Under the pieces are notes generated by a model. That model ran no database searches. It saw only the letters and a program-made list of their open reading frames with translations, and was not told where the DNA came from. A stretch of 64,000 nt of DNA from Cynocephalus volans (lineage: Eukaryota; Chordata; Mammalia; Dermoptera; Cynocephalidae). Both the position numbers and the translations under genes were made by a program. The DNA lies in the NCBI RefSeq assembly GCF_027409185.1, contig NC_084472.1:50021427-50085426 (forward strand), given 5' to 3'. Below are positions 12,166-24,519 of the stretch, one piece after another (positions within the stretch are counted from its first letter, which is position 1; the number at the start of each line of letters is the position of its first letter).

Positions 12166-12664
12166 CAGAGCACTTCATCTGTAAGGAAATTTGAATGAGG
12201 ATTTTTATTAGATTTGCAAGTCAGGAAAGACCGCCTCTCAGAGTGAGAAGTAAGTCTGCCCAACCAGCAGAAGGAGTAGGGAGGTTTGATAGTGTAAGTT
12301 CAGGAAATTCTAAGCAGTAAAACAAATTTCAAATATTGTGTGAAGATGGAATGGATAGCTGACAGTGATATATTGAACAAATGGTTTCTCAGGCTTTTTA
12401 CAGCACTTATTGCCACTCAGGACTACTCAACTCCTAAGTAATTCCCGTGTGTTTATGGTACAGCAGGTTAACAACTAACCGTCCTATTTTCCCAGGGCTT
12501 CTATAAACAGTGTCATCTACACTCATCCAATTAGTGGGTATCTTGGTGATATCAAAACATCTGAGAAAAGAATCTGTTTGCCAAGCAGTAAATTCTCATG
12601 AAGAGTCAGCTTCTTCGGCTAGATGAAGGCAAGTCAATTAAGTTTAAAAAAAAAATGGAGTCGC

Positions 12665-12800
12665 TGTGGTTCTTTATATTCTCCTTTTGGCCTGTTTTCT
12701 TCTTGCATCAGGTTTATTCCCTGCTCTATGCTCAGTGCCTAGAAAGTACCAAACACATGGAAGATTTTCAATAAATATGTATTGTTTAAATGTGTGAAAG
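12665..12800 (+). mobile_element. L2 3' terminus
   Basis: ctctatgctcagtgcctag, then the accaaacacatggaagatt block and ttcaataaatatgtattg. This is the typical L2 end. It is probably a continuation of the copy at 11735 after an insertion or deletion, or a second copy. Confidence 0.6.
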
Positions 12801-12935
12801 TATACTACATAGACTTTTCCTGGTTAAAAAAAAAAAAAGAAATGTATGTTTATGAACAGTCATGGGCCAGCTAGTGTAGCAGATGTGGCCAATGCCTTAG
12901 TTAACGGAAATCTAAGGTCAAACCAGTGAATAAGG

Positions 12936-13615
12936 TGTTATGCCCAGCAGTTCCAGGATCTTGGTCAAACCGTGTAGAAAAGTCTTTCATGGGACCGAAT
13001 GGTCCTACATCTCTGCTCAGCAAGAGAAAAGGAAAAGAAAGAGAGACCCACAGAACATTCAAACAGTAGAACTTTATTGCAAAGTAAAAACATGCTCAGA
13101 AAGGTGTCTCTGTGAGGGAGGAACACAGCATGGATTCCTAAGGGGAGGCTTTATATGTTGTTCTGGGACAGAGGTGTTTTTCTATCCTAACTAAGGGGAG
13201 ACTTATTCGGCCGTGGGGGAGGACCTAGGGTAATTAAGGCCTAGTAGGCAGGTACGAGGTTGCATCGGCTTCCTGTCATGTGTCCCTGAGTTTCTGAAGT
13301 TTCTGGTCATGCTCAGTGGAGTCACTTTTCTCTTAATTTTGTCCTTCGACACCTTAACTTTAACACCAGTCTAGCGTCACAGGTGGAAGGTCATACAGTG
13401 GTTGTCTGCACTTTTGTTCCTCCTAGAGAGCAGGTGTGGCGGTTTTTGGAAACTGCAGAGTCCCAGGCATAGCATGCTGTTTGGTAGGGTGGCTAAGCTG
13501 TCATCGGCACATTATGGGATCATTCACTGCCAGACATGGAGGCGGGTAGTGACGATCCAGTATGAATATTTATGAGCAGCCTCCCTGGGGTGTATCCTCA
13601 TTCTGTCCTGCCTCA
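12936..13615 (-). mobile_element. Solo retroviral-type LTR
   Basis: On the minus strand the element opens TGAGGCAGGACAG and ends CATAACA, so TG...CA termini fit at 13615 and 12936. Inside, in the expected order, are a TATA box (catataaag, near 13155) and an AATAAA signal (near 13072), with a downstream R/U5-like stretch. About 680 bp. No gag, pol or env sequence flanks it, so it looks like a solo LTR left by recombination. It abuts MIR-like sequence on the right. The flanking AAGG/AGGG is an imperfect candidate target duplication. Class not assigned. Confidence 0.6.
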
Positions 13616-13725
13616 AGGGGACTGTTCCCATCTTGCAGTTGTAGCTATGGAGGCCCCAAAAGTTAAGTAGTTGTCTAAGCTAATAAGTATTGGAAATGGG
13701 GTGTAAATTGTGCCAGTTTGATGGA
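13616..13725 (-). mobile_element. MIR fragment beside the solo LTR
   Basis: tgttcccatcttgcag, gctatggaggcccc, gttaagtagttgtc, then ctaataagtattgg. This is the reverse complement of the MIR middle. The MIR starts where the LTR ends. Confidence 0.55.
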
Positions 13726-16700
13726 CATTTTTCAAAAACCCATTCTGTATCTACACTTTTAGTGACCAATCTGCTTTTCCCGTCTCTTCCACTTTCTCTT
13801 CTTTCTCCTATTGCTTTATATTTTCTACTACTGCTCATCTTCTTTTTTTCATCTCTTTTGTCTTCTGCAAAATATCTCCTCCTTACTCAGACAATATAAT
13901 GTTATCTTTCAACTTTACAAAAAATTTCTTTGAGTCTTTCCAGAAGTATTCTAACCAATTCAAAATTTTTGAAGAAAACTAACATCAACAGCAACATGCC
14001 TTTGACAGTATCTCCTGCCTCTGCAGACCCGTTCTCACTTTTTTTCTGTGTGCAGATCTCAGCCTGGTTGGAATGAAAGTCCCCTGAGAGCAGCTGAGAT
14101 CCAGCTTTCCTTTCTGCCTCATTCCCCCCTTCACCCCCATGACACTTTAACACGTCACTCTGTTTTATACACAAATCAGCAATAAGACACAGCTGTCTGT
14201 AGAGTGTACCATCTGAAATACCATGGAAATCCCAAGTTAGATGAGATAATATCTTTCAATACTTAAGTAACATTTAACTCTAGACACACATTTTGCATCT
14301 ATAATATGCAATGAAAGTGTGTAGGAATAGTTGTTTAAATTCTCTAAACTGAAGTCATTTGAAGTGTTAATATAATAAAAGTTGTGAGATTTAAAATCAC
14401 CGTGAAACCTAATTTTTCAATTAATTATTTTTTAAAATCTCTGAAACATACTTATCTAGAAATGGAGTACTTGAAGTTTATCAGCTGCAACTGCAGGAAG
14501 TGTGTTCATAGTAAATTAAATTAAATAAGATATTGAGCTATAATAAAGTGGCCTTGCGATTTATTGTAAGGTGTTTGCATCCTGAATCACACTATTTAAG
14601 CACATGTCTGTGCATCAACAGAGATTATAAAGTTCTCTTGGGCTGATGTGCATTGATTAATAAGAAACTGACTCGAGTTTACTTGCTTTGCTTTATTTAC
14701 CATGCAATTTAGCATTTCAAGACACAGTGGATATGCTGAATAGTAAAGCCCATGAACTTGACCCCAATACTGGAGTTGGAGTAAGAAGTATGTAAATAAA
14801 TATTTAACACAAGGGAAAGTGAGCAGAAAAGAGTTAAAAGCTTTTCTCTAGTTTCCCGTGTTACACTGTGAAGGTGAAAACAAGAGGTGCCTCTTTTAGA
14901 TGACTTCAATATGTTGCTTTGGAAGTTTAGTGTTTCTCGCAAAGGCAGGTGGCTTGAAAGGTTCAGGAGTAGAGCCACCTGCCAGTAGGGCTGGATTTGT
15001 CATTGGAGCTCAGTCTCTGTCCATATCTTGGCTCAGCTCTCCTAGGCTGGCTCCCTCAACAGGCACTTCCTTACCTTGTAGGGGAAAGATGGCTACCAGC
15101 TAGTTCAGATGTATCTCTCACTAATGCAAAAGTTTTCTGGAATTGTGTTTCATTCCCCTTGACTCTTTTGCACCGGGTTATACATTCACTCTTGATTCTA
15201 AGAAATGTTCTTTGTCCCACAGGAAACACATGGTCTGAGAGTGGGCAAAGAGTCCATTCAAGCAATGTTGACCTAGAAATATCTGAATCTACATGTCTCT
15301 GACTGTTTCCCAGAAGTCGCTGTTCTGGGATCCACGAAGAGATCAACTTGGAGTGCGTTGCTAGCACCAGTTATGCACATCTTCATTTTTGGTATCTCAC
15401 CTTGTGTTTCACCTTGTTTTATTTTGTCAGCAAGAGCAGAAACATTATAGAATAGCAAAGATTAACCCAGACTGAATTTAAAACTGGACAAGCTCAAACT
15501 GAAGAGATTTCATTAGAAAAGGCACAGGTTTAGAGACTTCTGAACTCCCCAAGGATTTTAATATTTGTATGGATAATTGCCGACTGTACATGGGGCTACA
15601 GTGTGGTGATTCGGCAGGCTTTTAAGAGCACTGAGATGACAAACATGGGCCTTGGGAATCTTAAAATTTTACTTTTGGCACTCTCCCTCAATCTTAAAAT
15701 AAAATTAGGAAGGAAAAGAAAAAAAAAAAAGAAAGGAAAGAGAACAACTCATTTTTTTCTTCTGACTTCCTACACTGATTGTCGTGTTTCTTACTACTCA
15801 GGGGCTATTCACAGTTTCTTCTTCCCCTGTCCTCTTCAATCAAAGCAAAATTCTATGCCAGCCAGATTTCTATTTACTCAGAATTAATGTTAAATGGGAA
15901 GAAAGCAAAAGGAATAAACTTTACAAAGGAATTTGCATTTAAGAGTTTAGTAACTCAAGGACATCTCCCAATGGTGGCATCTGGGAAGGAGTTAGTTTTG
16001 AGTGGGGGCCTCTGTTCCTATCCCCCAACTGCCTGTCAGGGAATAACACCTGTGGAGTTGTCCAGTATCTCACCCCTTTTCTCTGGACTTGTAACCCAAA
16101 GAACTTGCTAACACAGGAAGGTCTCAATAAAGAGTGGGTGCTGATTTTCACAGTGCACAAGAGTTCACTGAAATTGCAGACTACAAAATCCACAAATCCT
16201 GTTTAATTCATGGTCCTAAGTAACTGTGACATTTTTTTCCCTGATGATATTTATTCTAGTTATTGGACCTGGTTATCTTGCCAATAATGGAGATTTTAGC
16301 CACTTGGCATAAAAAGTCAATTTTTATTCCAATATTGCTGTTGAAGAAAGATAGACCATCTGGGCTAGGACTATAAGAAATTTTTGAATTCTTGTTCATG
16401 ATGACATCCACAGCATCCTTAAAATTCTGTGGTGAACTAAAAGGACATGTCAACATTGAAATGTTTTATTTTTACATTTGTACCAGTGGCTTTAATTTAT
16501 GCTGGAATTTTTTATGTATGAAAATCACATATTTAGGTATATCATGGTATGCTTTTAGTCAAAGTGATCAATATTTTCTAAATTGGTATATGGAATACAG
16601 TTTAAATAACAATTATTTCTTTCTAAAATATAGGCAAACAAAACATTGGAAAGCTGTTTATAGATTATTGCTTCAATAATTTATAAATGATAGTGAAGTA

Positions 16701-18370
16701 ATAAAAATTCCATTCTGCTACATAAACACGTGTGGATAGGTGTTTATTTGAATATATTATTGTCCAAATACAAGTTTCAGATGTCTTGTCTTCAAATTCT
16801 TTCTCTTGTTTTCCAACACACAATAATGTTTTGCATTTGAACTTAGTAAGATGTTGTAAGAGACTACATGTGGCTTATTGTAGCTTTCACATAGGTTTTT
16901 AGATCAGTCTCTGTCATATAATTAGCATATCAGAAGAACTGGTCATGTTCAAATTACCTTCTGCTTGCTTCCTATTTCACTAGCAGAATTGAAATAAAAT
17001 ACAGTGAAACAATCTGTTACTAGGATTTTTTTCAAGTTAACACTCCAATCCTACCCCGATTTATTCTACATTTATGAGGGTTTGCTTTTACTTCTGTGTG
17101 TTGGACTATTTTGATTACATTTGAGATCAATTGCTGTACATTGTGTAGTTGTTTTAATTGATCCATCAATTCATTCAAATTGCCAAATTCCATACCTCTT
17201 TCTAGACATAGCTTAACATGAGGTAAACCTCTTTTTGAAGGAAAATGAATGAAGTGGAGCAATGAAACATTGATACCTGATTTTTTTGTGTTTGTCAGAA
17301 ATGGAGAGATAGTATTTAAAGATGCCTTCACCTTGTTAAAATACCTAAATGTTCATCTCTACAGATGAACTATATCAAATTAGGTCTGAAGCATGGCATA
17401 TTTATAAGAAAAAAAGATAGGTATATAAATCACGTGGTTATAAAAGTGAGACTTAGTTACAGTTATTTAAAGACAGTATCTGAGAAACATTGAAACGTTT
17501 TTTCCAAAAACAAGTACACTTGGGAAAAATTGTTCCTTCCCAAATACTCTGAACCATCATCTCTGGCCACTGCCATGACTGTACTTTGATTTATTTTGAA
17601 TGTTGACTGCATAAAGACCATCAGTGATTTAACCTTGCATGCTGCTGGAATATAAGCACGTTAATATTATGTTTCATATTAACATATATAGAAAAAATAT
17701 TAAGAATTCAGAAAACAGCGAGATATTTTCAAAGAGTCAGGTAATGATCACATATTCTTAACAGACACAGTTTTCAAAGAGGAAAAAAATGTTAACTTTT
17801 CTTAGAGATGATTTTGTGTAAGGTGCCCACATTCCTAAAACACTATCTAGAGACAACTCCAACACTCATTATTGCAGAATAGCTACATGTAGTTGTTTTT
17901 ATATAGTAAATATATATATTTAAAAATTCAAATGAATGCTCTTTCTAAAAAAAAATGTTGTTCTGGAAAGTTATGCCACTTTTTAATAATGCCAAAACTT
18001 TTGTTTAGCATTAGTAAAATTATCTTCAAGGCTTATTTTGAACCACACAGATAATGACATGACTCAACATCTTCAACTCTTCGACTGAACACACTTTATT
18101 GAGAATAATTTTTGGCTTTTTCCAATTATCAAATTCAGCATCAGAGTGCTAAGACTCTTCTGTTGCTAAGACTATTTTAAAGATGCTTTAGGCAATTTTG
18201 AAAGTGGAACTTTAAAAACATCTTGAACAAGAACACTGCAATAAAATGTGACCCTGCATGACTAATCTAAAAGGGTACAATTTGTCCTTTTGATTATAGA
18301 ATCTTATACTGTTTTTTTAATCTCTCTAATTACTTTATTGTCTTATCTCATTATAAAGAGTGACCCTAAA
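13726..18370. other. Long interval without recognisable features
   Basis: AT-rich. 13780-13880 is pyrimidine-rich, 15720-15735 is an A-run, and 14960-15250 has weak ancient-repeat character. Open frames (up to 110 codons at 15779-16111) overlap one another on both strands and lack splice support. I see no gene. An 18-base A-run closes the interval at about 18376-18393. Confidence 0.45.
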
Positions 18371-18829
18371 GCACCAAAAAAAAAAAAAAAAAAGAAAGAA
18401 ACCTCAACTCTCTATGGATCAAGAATATCAGACTCATAAACTAACTTTACTTGTGTGCCCAACAAATTGATCTCTCTACGTGGCCAAATAACAGTCTAAA
18501 CCCTTTTATTCAACTGCGTGAACTGAGTAAAGGTGAGTGATAGGAACTTAGGGGAATACTTCTGTTACTGAGTGAAAAGAAACATGCATGTAAGATAGTG
18601 AATAAATGAATAGACTCCGTTTTTTAAATAATCTTTTTATTCGCTTCCTCTAGTTATTGCTATAATTGACATTGCTATATCATTTATATTCAAAGCAAGA
18701 AATAATTTTCCTTCAGTGCTTCAGTGCATAGCACACTCACTGGTGGTACGGAACTCATGAAGCCCTCTACTGCATTACTGCCAGACGAAAATTTGCACTA
18801 CCAATTTCTAACAAAAAGTAGGTATTCTA

Positions 18830-18905
18830 CACGATGGAATACTATTCAGCCATAAAAAAAAGAAGGAGATTCTGTCATTCATAGCAATATAGATGAGCTT
18901 GGAGA
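18830..18905 (+). mobile_element. L1 ORF2 C-terminal fragment
   Basis: atggaatactattcagccat, the A-run, then tctgtcattcatagcaa and atagatgagcttgga. This is the conserved L1 ORF2 end in forward orientation, only about 75 bp. The following text to about 18960 may be further L1 debris. Confidence 0.65.
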
Positions 18906-18959
18906 AAATTCTTTTATGAATAATGATGCTATGAACATTTATGTGCATATCTAATTCTA

Positions 18960-20100
18960 TAGGTGAATGCAAGCTTATCGTAACACCTCAAGTTCCATTT
19001 CAACATAAAGGGTTTTTTCTAGCCTTTACTAATTTCATATTTGTCAATCTCTCTCCAATGACTAGAAATATACATATAACTAATGCCTCAAAATCTGGTC
19101 CTAAATTCAAAATTATTAACTAAATTGTTGCCTTTATTATTGATAATGTCATCATCACCCAAATCTGATCATACTAAATTTTAATAGGAAAAATGAAAAT
19201 ATCGATTAATCAAACAGTAAATGAAGTATAATAATATGTTTGAGGTCTGATTTCTTTTCCCGGATATTTTAAGCAATCATACTAGAGCGCTGTGAAAACA
19301 TGTTCTCCTCACATACCCTCCCAGTTCGTATCTACTGTTTAGAGAAACTGTAGTCAAGAACCACCCAGTCATTCTAGTGGATCTGAAAATAAGACAAAGA
19401 AGTGGTGTGATCTTTATAGTAACAGCAGCGCCACAAGGTGGTTGGTTCTAAGCAGGATGTAGAGAAAGATGATTTTCTAAGACATCAGAATCCAGGGGGA
19501 ATCACTGCAGCCTGTGCTCCATTTCAGAAACAGGGAAGCAGATGTTTATCTACCCTGTTGACTTGTAATGTGACTAATACCTTTAATTCTGTTGACACCG
19601 GCAATGTATATTTCCAATCCTACAAAAGTGCGTGCAAGAGAACATACAAGAAGAGAAGCAGGCATTTGGGTGTGTGAATGTGTGTGCAGGCCTTTAAGAA
19701 TGTGAAATTGTTTATGAGGATCCACATCGTTTTAAAAATGCGAAAGCATTCAATTTTTTCCTTTATTCTGAAGAGTTGAGTCTAAATTACAACTTTTTCT
19801 CATTTATGGTGACAGACTGAATAAACAACTATCTGTCTTTGTTTTCCAACAACTTAAGTCTGGAATCTAATAAGGAATGAGTACTAGACTCTTGTGCAGA
19901 GTGCCTCAGGGTCTAGTCAGTCTCGACCCTGGCTGCCCAATATAGAGTCATCCAGTGAGTGGTTTGTGGCTTCTTTGTAAACCAAGCATAGTCAACATTC
20001 CTAAATTCATTGATTTTTGAAAACAATTTTTATTTGCATAATGATATTTCTGAGTTGATTTATTTCCTTCTCTTCCTCAGGTGATATTCTCACCATCCTC
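18960..20100. other. Unannotated interval
   Basis: No recognisable repeat or exon. A 79-codon open frame at 19438-19677 has no recognisable homology or convincing splice sites. Confidence 0.4.
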
Positions 20101-20109
20101 TTGTCTTGT

Positions 20110-20290
20110 GGTTGTTAATGTTGGCTGTGCAATAGAAATACCTGGGAGACTTACTCTATCCATTCTTGTTTTAAAATTAGTGTCAGCTCTACCCTTAAAG
20201 ATTTTGATTTAATCGAATGCGATGGAACCAAGCATTAATATTTTTTTCAAAACTCCCTAGGTGATTCTATTGTGAGAACCACACTGGTCT
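20110..20290. mobile_element. MER5-type hAT MITE
   Basis: ggctgtgcaatagaaatacc, then tgggagactt on the left. On the right are ctccctaggtgattctat and tgtgagaaccacactgg. The two halves are inverted-repeat-like, as in MER5A/B. About 180 bp, close to the expected size. Confidence 0.75.
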
Positions 20291-20529
20291 GTTCTGTCAC
20301 CTAACAACTGACTTCTCTTCCCTTTTCTTAGTTCTTTCTGCTTCTCTCTTCCATAGTGTTTCATACTAAGAGCTCATTTCCCGTCCCCATTGTTTAGCAA
20401 TTCATTTCCTGTTTCCTGAGAATATCAAAAGCCTAGGAGACAACCATCTACCTCAGAGGGAGCAGAAAATAGGGGCAACCCTCCCAGAGGAGACCCTGAG
20501 GAATCCAGGATTAAAGCATATTCCTGGAG

Positions 20530-20720
20530 CTAGTCTTAGAGTCATAAAGGGTCAGGGCTTGAAGGAACCTCAGCTATTGTGTTGTACGACTCTCCATCCT
20601 TCAGATGATGGGATGGGAGCAGGAAGATGCTGGGATCAAGGAACAGTGATGGCAGAGCCCAGATGAGAACCAAGGTCAGGGAGCATTCAGCCTTCCTCTA
20701 TCCCCACTCCCTCCTGAGGC
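20530..20720 (+). repeat. MIR/tRNA-core SINE-like ancient repeat
   Basis: cttgaaggaacctcagct, catccttcagatgatggg, tggcagagcccagatgag, then aaccaaggtcagg. This follows the order of a widespread ancient SINE-like repeat (gaaactgaggc / cagagctgggac-type boxes). Family uncertain. Confidence 0.45.
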
Positions 20721-20729
20721 CGCCCTTGT

Positions 20730-21480
20730 CATAGGAAAGTATATGAGACTCTTCAGAGAAGTGTCCAGACAGAGAAAATCATTCCATTCAGTGTAGGTGA
20801 ATCAACCTGTACTTGTGGATTTCCTCTATGTGTTAGGCAAGAAAATAGGAAAAATATTGTCAGCATTGGTAACATTTCAGAGTGCTCCTTACTATGAAGA
20901 GGATAGACATTGTAAGTTTTGAAACTTCTAAGCTGCTGACATTCAGTAATATTATCCTATGATCCAAACTTAGTATCAAAGAGTTCCTAGTTGTTTGAAC
21001 ATGAAACACTTATTATTTAGGCATTAATGTAGTGTATCCCCAAGTCTTCTAAATTATAAAAAAATTAAATATACATTTAAAAAGAAATATACATTTCTTG
21101 ACTGCGCTATTGAAATTTAAGAGATTACAAAAACATTGAAATCATCAAGAGGGCAGAGATGAAGCCGAAGATCAAATTGTACATTTTTCAAAATTATATT
21201 ATTTATTCTAGGATCAGTTGGGTAAAAAACATCTATTTTTCAGTTTCGGGGGTGATTTTAATTTAAAAGTAAAAGAAAATTGTTATTATCAGCTGGTTTC
21301 TACCTAGAAGTACTTTCTTATTTTAGGTTATGGTCAGCACTAGTTACAAAAATTAAGCTTTATGTAATATTAGACTAATACTTGTCTTCTTTTAAATCAA
21401 AATTATGACTCATTCACTTCCAAATTGATGTTAATTGATGATGCTAGAATCTTGAATCTTGGGGAAAATATAGTAAGTTT
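20730..21480. other. Unannotated AT-rich interval
   Basis: Nothing recognisable. Confidence 0.45.
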
Positions 21481-21483
21481 AAG

Positions 21484-21512
21484 TGTTTTGTTTTGTTTTG
21501 TTTTGTTTTGTT
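21484..21512. repeat. (GTTTT)n short tandem repeat
   Basis: About six uninterrupted GTTTT units. Confidence 0.9.
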
Positions 21513-21829
21513 TGGACCACTCAATTTATTACCAAGGACAGAAAAGGTCTCCTTTCTAACTTAAGGCACTTTTGCTTTTACCAGCTGTGCTTTTTCTCAG
21601 ACTTGCAGAGACACAAATAAATCAACTGGAATTTGCTTGAATTTTAAAAGACAAAGTAAACCTGGTGTTAATGGTCTGGCAGATCATAAAATAGAACTTC
21701 ACATAAAAAATACTAAACTAAGTTTTCCCATAAGTTATAATATGTAGATATTTACTTTAAATATATATTTTGTCTTAGATTGATTTATGCATTACTAGTT
21801 AATACAATTTATCAGGTTTTATTTTAAAA

Positions 21830-22380
21830 GCTATCTATTACTTTTTTCTTATTACAAAAGCAAGGTATACTTTACAGGAAAAAAAAAACATAAAATATAC
21901 AAAATGAATTTTTAAGCAGAATAACTATTATGCCACCAGCCAAAAACAAGCAGTAAGGATGTCACCCAGCAGGAACGTGATCTAGTGAGGACCGACTTCT
22001 CTTTCAAAGCCTCCTGTTCATTCACTTTCTTTCATGCTCTCCCATCTTCTTTATTCATCTATATTTTGAGTTTTACTTAAGAAAAGATGATAATTCACCT
22101 TTCCTCCATACATATATGACTTCGTTCTCTTTGGCAGCCATACAACACTGCACTGTGTAGTTGTTAATACAGTTTATTTTATCAAACTTTTGTGAATAGA
22201 CATTTGGGTTATTTCCAATTTTTGCTATTATAAACCATGTTACAATGAACAGAATTATATGTTTATCTGTATGCACCTGTTCAACTATTTCCTTAAGATA
22301 ATTCCCTAGATGTGGACTTGTGCAGGAAAGAACGTGTACATTTTAAATTTTATACTAATTCTAGATTGCAAAGAAAGTTT
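21830..22380 (-). mobile_element. L1ME-type 3' end
   Basis: Reverse-complement L1ME wording in order: attacaaaagcaaggtata, a gccaccagccaaaaac block, gacatttgggttatttcca, atttttgctattataaacc, a ttccttaagataattccc block and acgtgtacattttaaattt. Old and eroded. Confidence 0.7.
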
Positions 22381-22654
22381 ATATTTGCCAGGAGTGCATT
22401 AGTGTGTGCCTCTCTCTCCCTCTCCCTTTCTCTTTTCTCTCCATCGCTTAACAGCACTGAACACTGCTTTCTGTTTAACCTCATTGATGAATACTGTCTT
22501 ATTTTGTCTCTGCTTGATTATCATTACAACTGTTCATCTTTTGCAACTGTTTGCAATACATTTTTTGAGATACCTGTTGTAATTTTTGTCCACTTTTCTC
22601 TTGGAGTATCATTGCATTATCTATTTGAGATAATGTTATAAATTACAGACACTA

Positions 22655-22860
22655 AGACTTTGGCCCCTGCCTACCTCCTTAGCCTCATCTCTAATCTCAC
22701 CAAGAATATGATGTTGTTTAAATTCAGCTCTTGTTCATACTAACATTTTTCAGTGAAGTCATGTTCTCTGGTTATTACTCAGCTTTATGCCCTCTTTTAA
22801 CTGCTGTCTGCTCTCATAGGTGCTCAGACTTTATTGTGTGGTTGTTGTCAGCTCATATAT
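22655..22860 (+). mobile_element. L2 fragment
   Basis: ctttggcccctgcctacct, then the cttagcctcatctctaatct block. This matches a mid-3' L2 block just upstream of the region seen at 11735. Confidence 0.5.
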
Positions 22861-22884
22861 AATAAAGTACTGAATCTGCAGTGG

Positions 22885-23060
22885 CAAATCAGCAATCCAT
22901 GGGCCAGATCCAGACTACTTACTTTTTTTTTTTTTTTTTGGCTCATAGAGCAGTTTTATTTTTTAATTTGTTTTATCAATGTATTTTAATTTGATTTGGT
23001 TTTCAACATAATAAAATTGATTTTTGACATTTATAAAAACCATTTATAAAACCATTTTAC
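22885..23060. mobile_element. hAT-type nonautonomous element fragment
   Basis: ggcaaatcagcaatccat, then gggccagatccagac, a T-run and tagagcagttttatttttt. This fits a widespread mammalian hAT MITE whose end reads as cggcaaactatggcc/gggccaaatccggccc. The other end of the same family appears at 33968-34135. Confidence 0.45.
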
Positions 23061-23229
23061 TACAAGATCAATTACCGTTAAAAACTCAGAATCCTCTCCT
23101 CTCTTCAAAACTTGGAAAATCTGTTGTCATTGTATCCCAGTTCACCACCGACCCCTGATGTTCTACTCTGTCATGGCCAGCTTCACATTTGTTATTGTCC
23201 ATCTGGGCCCACTGACCTTTGAGCAGGGT

Positions 23230-23450
23230 TTTCCAGCCTCAGAGCTATTGACATTTTCAGACAGAAAATTCTTAGGTGGGGGTTGGGAAGCTGTCTAGTA
23301 AATTTTAGGATGATTAGCAGCACCCTGGCTTTTATCCACTAGATGCCAGTAACACACCCTCTACCACCCAGTTGTGACAACCAAAAATGTCTCCAGCCAT
23401 TGCCAAAATCACTTGGAGGACGACTCTGGCCCATCTGTGAGAATCACTGC
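23230..23450 (-). mobile_element. MER20 hAT MITE
   Basis: agctattgacattttcagac, ggttgggaagctgtct, ttatccactagatgccag, gtgacaaccaaaaatgtctc, then gccattgccaaaa. These are the ordered MER20 blocks in reverse complement. About 220 bp, near full length. Confidence 0.8.
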
Positions 23451-23459
23451 CTTAGAATC

Positions 23460-24318
23460 TGGGGTCTCTGTTCTAGATTGGTTAAAATCTACGGGAGACA
23501 TGGGCTCAGTAAATAAGTATGGTGGTCACTTTTTACTATCTCTTATTAAAGCTTTCTTTCCTATTTTTTGAGTCCACACTCAAGGGCTGCAGAGAACCGA
23601 GGATGAGCTCGACTTTGGAACCTGTCAGCAGAAGGAGATAAAACAACTACTGGACTCTCCTTCAGAGTACAGGCAAGGAGCAATCAAAGATTAGGCATCC
23701 TCCTCCTCCCTGTTGAATAAGATACTAGATTATGAGATTCTCTGAGCTGCAAAACCTCCGTTTCAGTCAGCTGGTCAACCTCAAAGAGTAAAGCCAGGGG
23801 TCAAAGTTATTCAAAGTGCAATGAAGCCCACCTTGGCAAGATTCACAGAATCCTTTCCATTGTCCCTGGGTAGCCTCTTCTCACAGTATCACGGGGGAGT
23901 GTGTTTTCCTTTCCAGCAATAGTTGTTGGTGGAAGGTAGGTGGGGAGAACACTGAGGTTTTACTCCTGGGCTGAGCTGAGTTTCTTCCTTCAGTCCTTTG
24001 CTCTGGAAAATTGAGGTTGGCTGGTGTTTGGGAGGCTGGCATTTTTCCCTCCATCTTTCCCTTGACCTTCACCCTCTTTCTCAGCGCCTGCTCTTGTATC
24101 AATATGTGCTGATTCAAGACTCACCTTTCTTCTTGGACTTGTTGAAGAAACCTCTTCTCTTATGTCCAAAGTGGGTCCTTCTTGTTTTGACTGGATGTAT
24201 AGACTGGTCAGCACCCATGAGAGTTTCTCTAAGGCTAGGTCCATCATTTCTGTACCCTCTGGAAAATGTTCAAGGTTTCTTGCTCTGTGATTTTACCCTT
24301 TCTTGTTTTTCTAAACTG
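23460..24318. other. Unannotated interval
   Basis: Overlapping open frames of 65-123 codons occur on both strands, and I recognise none of them. Some are purine/pyrimidine skewed. No supported exon. Confidence 0.4.
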
Positions 24319-24329
24319 CTACAGATATT

Positions 24330-24508
24330 ATCTTTTCTTTTTTTTTTTTTTTTAAATGATGACCGGTAAGGGGATCTTAACCCTTGACTTGGTGTTGTCA
24401 GCACCACGCTCACCCAGTGAGCTAACCAGCCATCCCTATATGGGATCCGAACCCGGGGCCTTGGTGTTATCAGCACCGCACTCTCCCGAGTGAGCCACGG
24501 GCCGGCCC
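24330..24508 (-). mobile_element. CYN-type tRNA-Ile dimer SINE (colugo)
   Basis: On the minus strand it opens ggggccggcccgtggctcac (A-box region) and continues with gataacaccaaggcc (a tRNA-Ile-like anticodon arm) and the B box gggttcggatccc. A second tRNA-Ile-like unit (ttagctcactgggtgagcg) ends taccggtcatc before an A-tail, seen as a T-run at about 24332-24353. It is flanked by CTACAGATATT at 24319-24329 and 24509-24519, a clean target-site duplication. This copy keeps both tRNA units and is the fullest of the three. Confidence 0.85.
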
Positions 24509-24519
24509 CTACAGATATT

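Noticed and set aside
24270..24476. Open frames across the SINEs (also 25796-26129 and 45823-46077)
   Set aside because: They translate SINE sequence and A-tails.
24352..24508. Functional tRNA genes at the tRNA-like units
   Set aside because: Units are fused, mutated, A-tailed and flanked by target duplications, so they are SINE copies and not tRNA genes.
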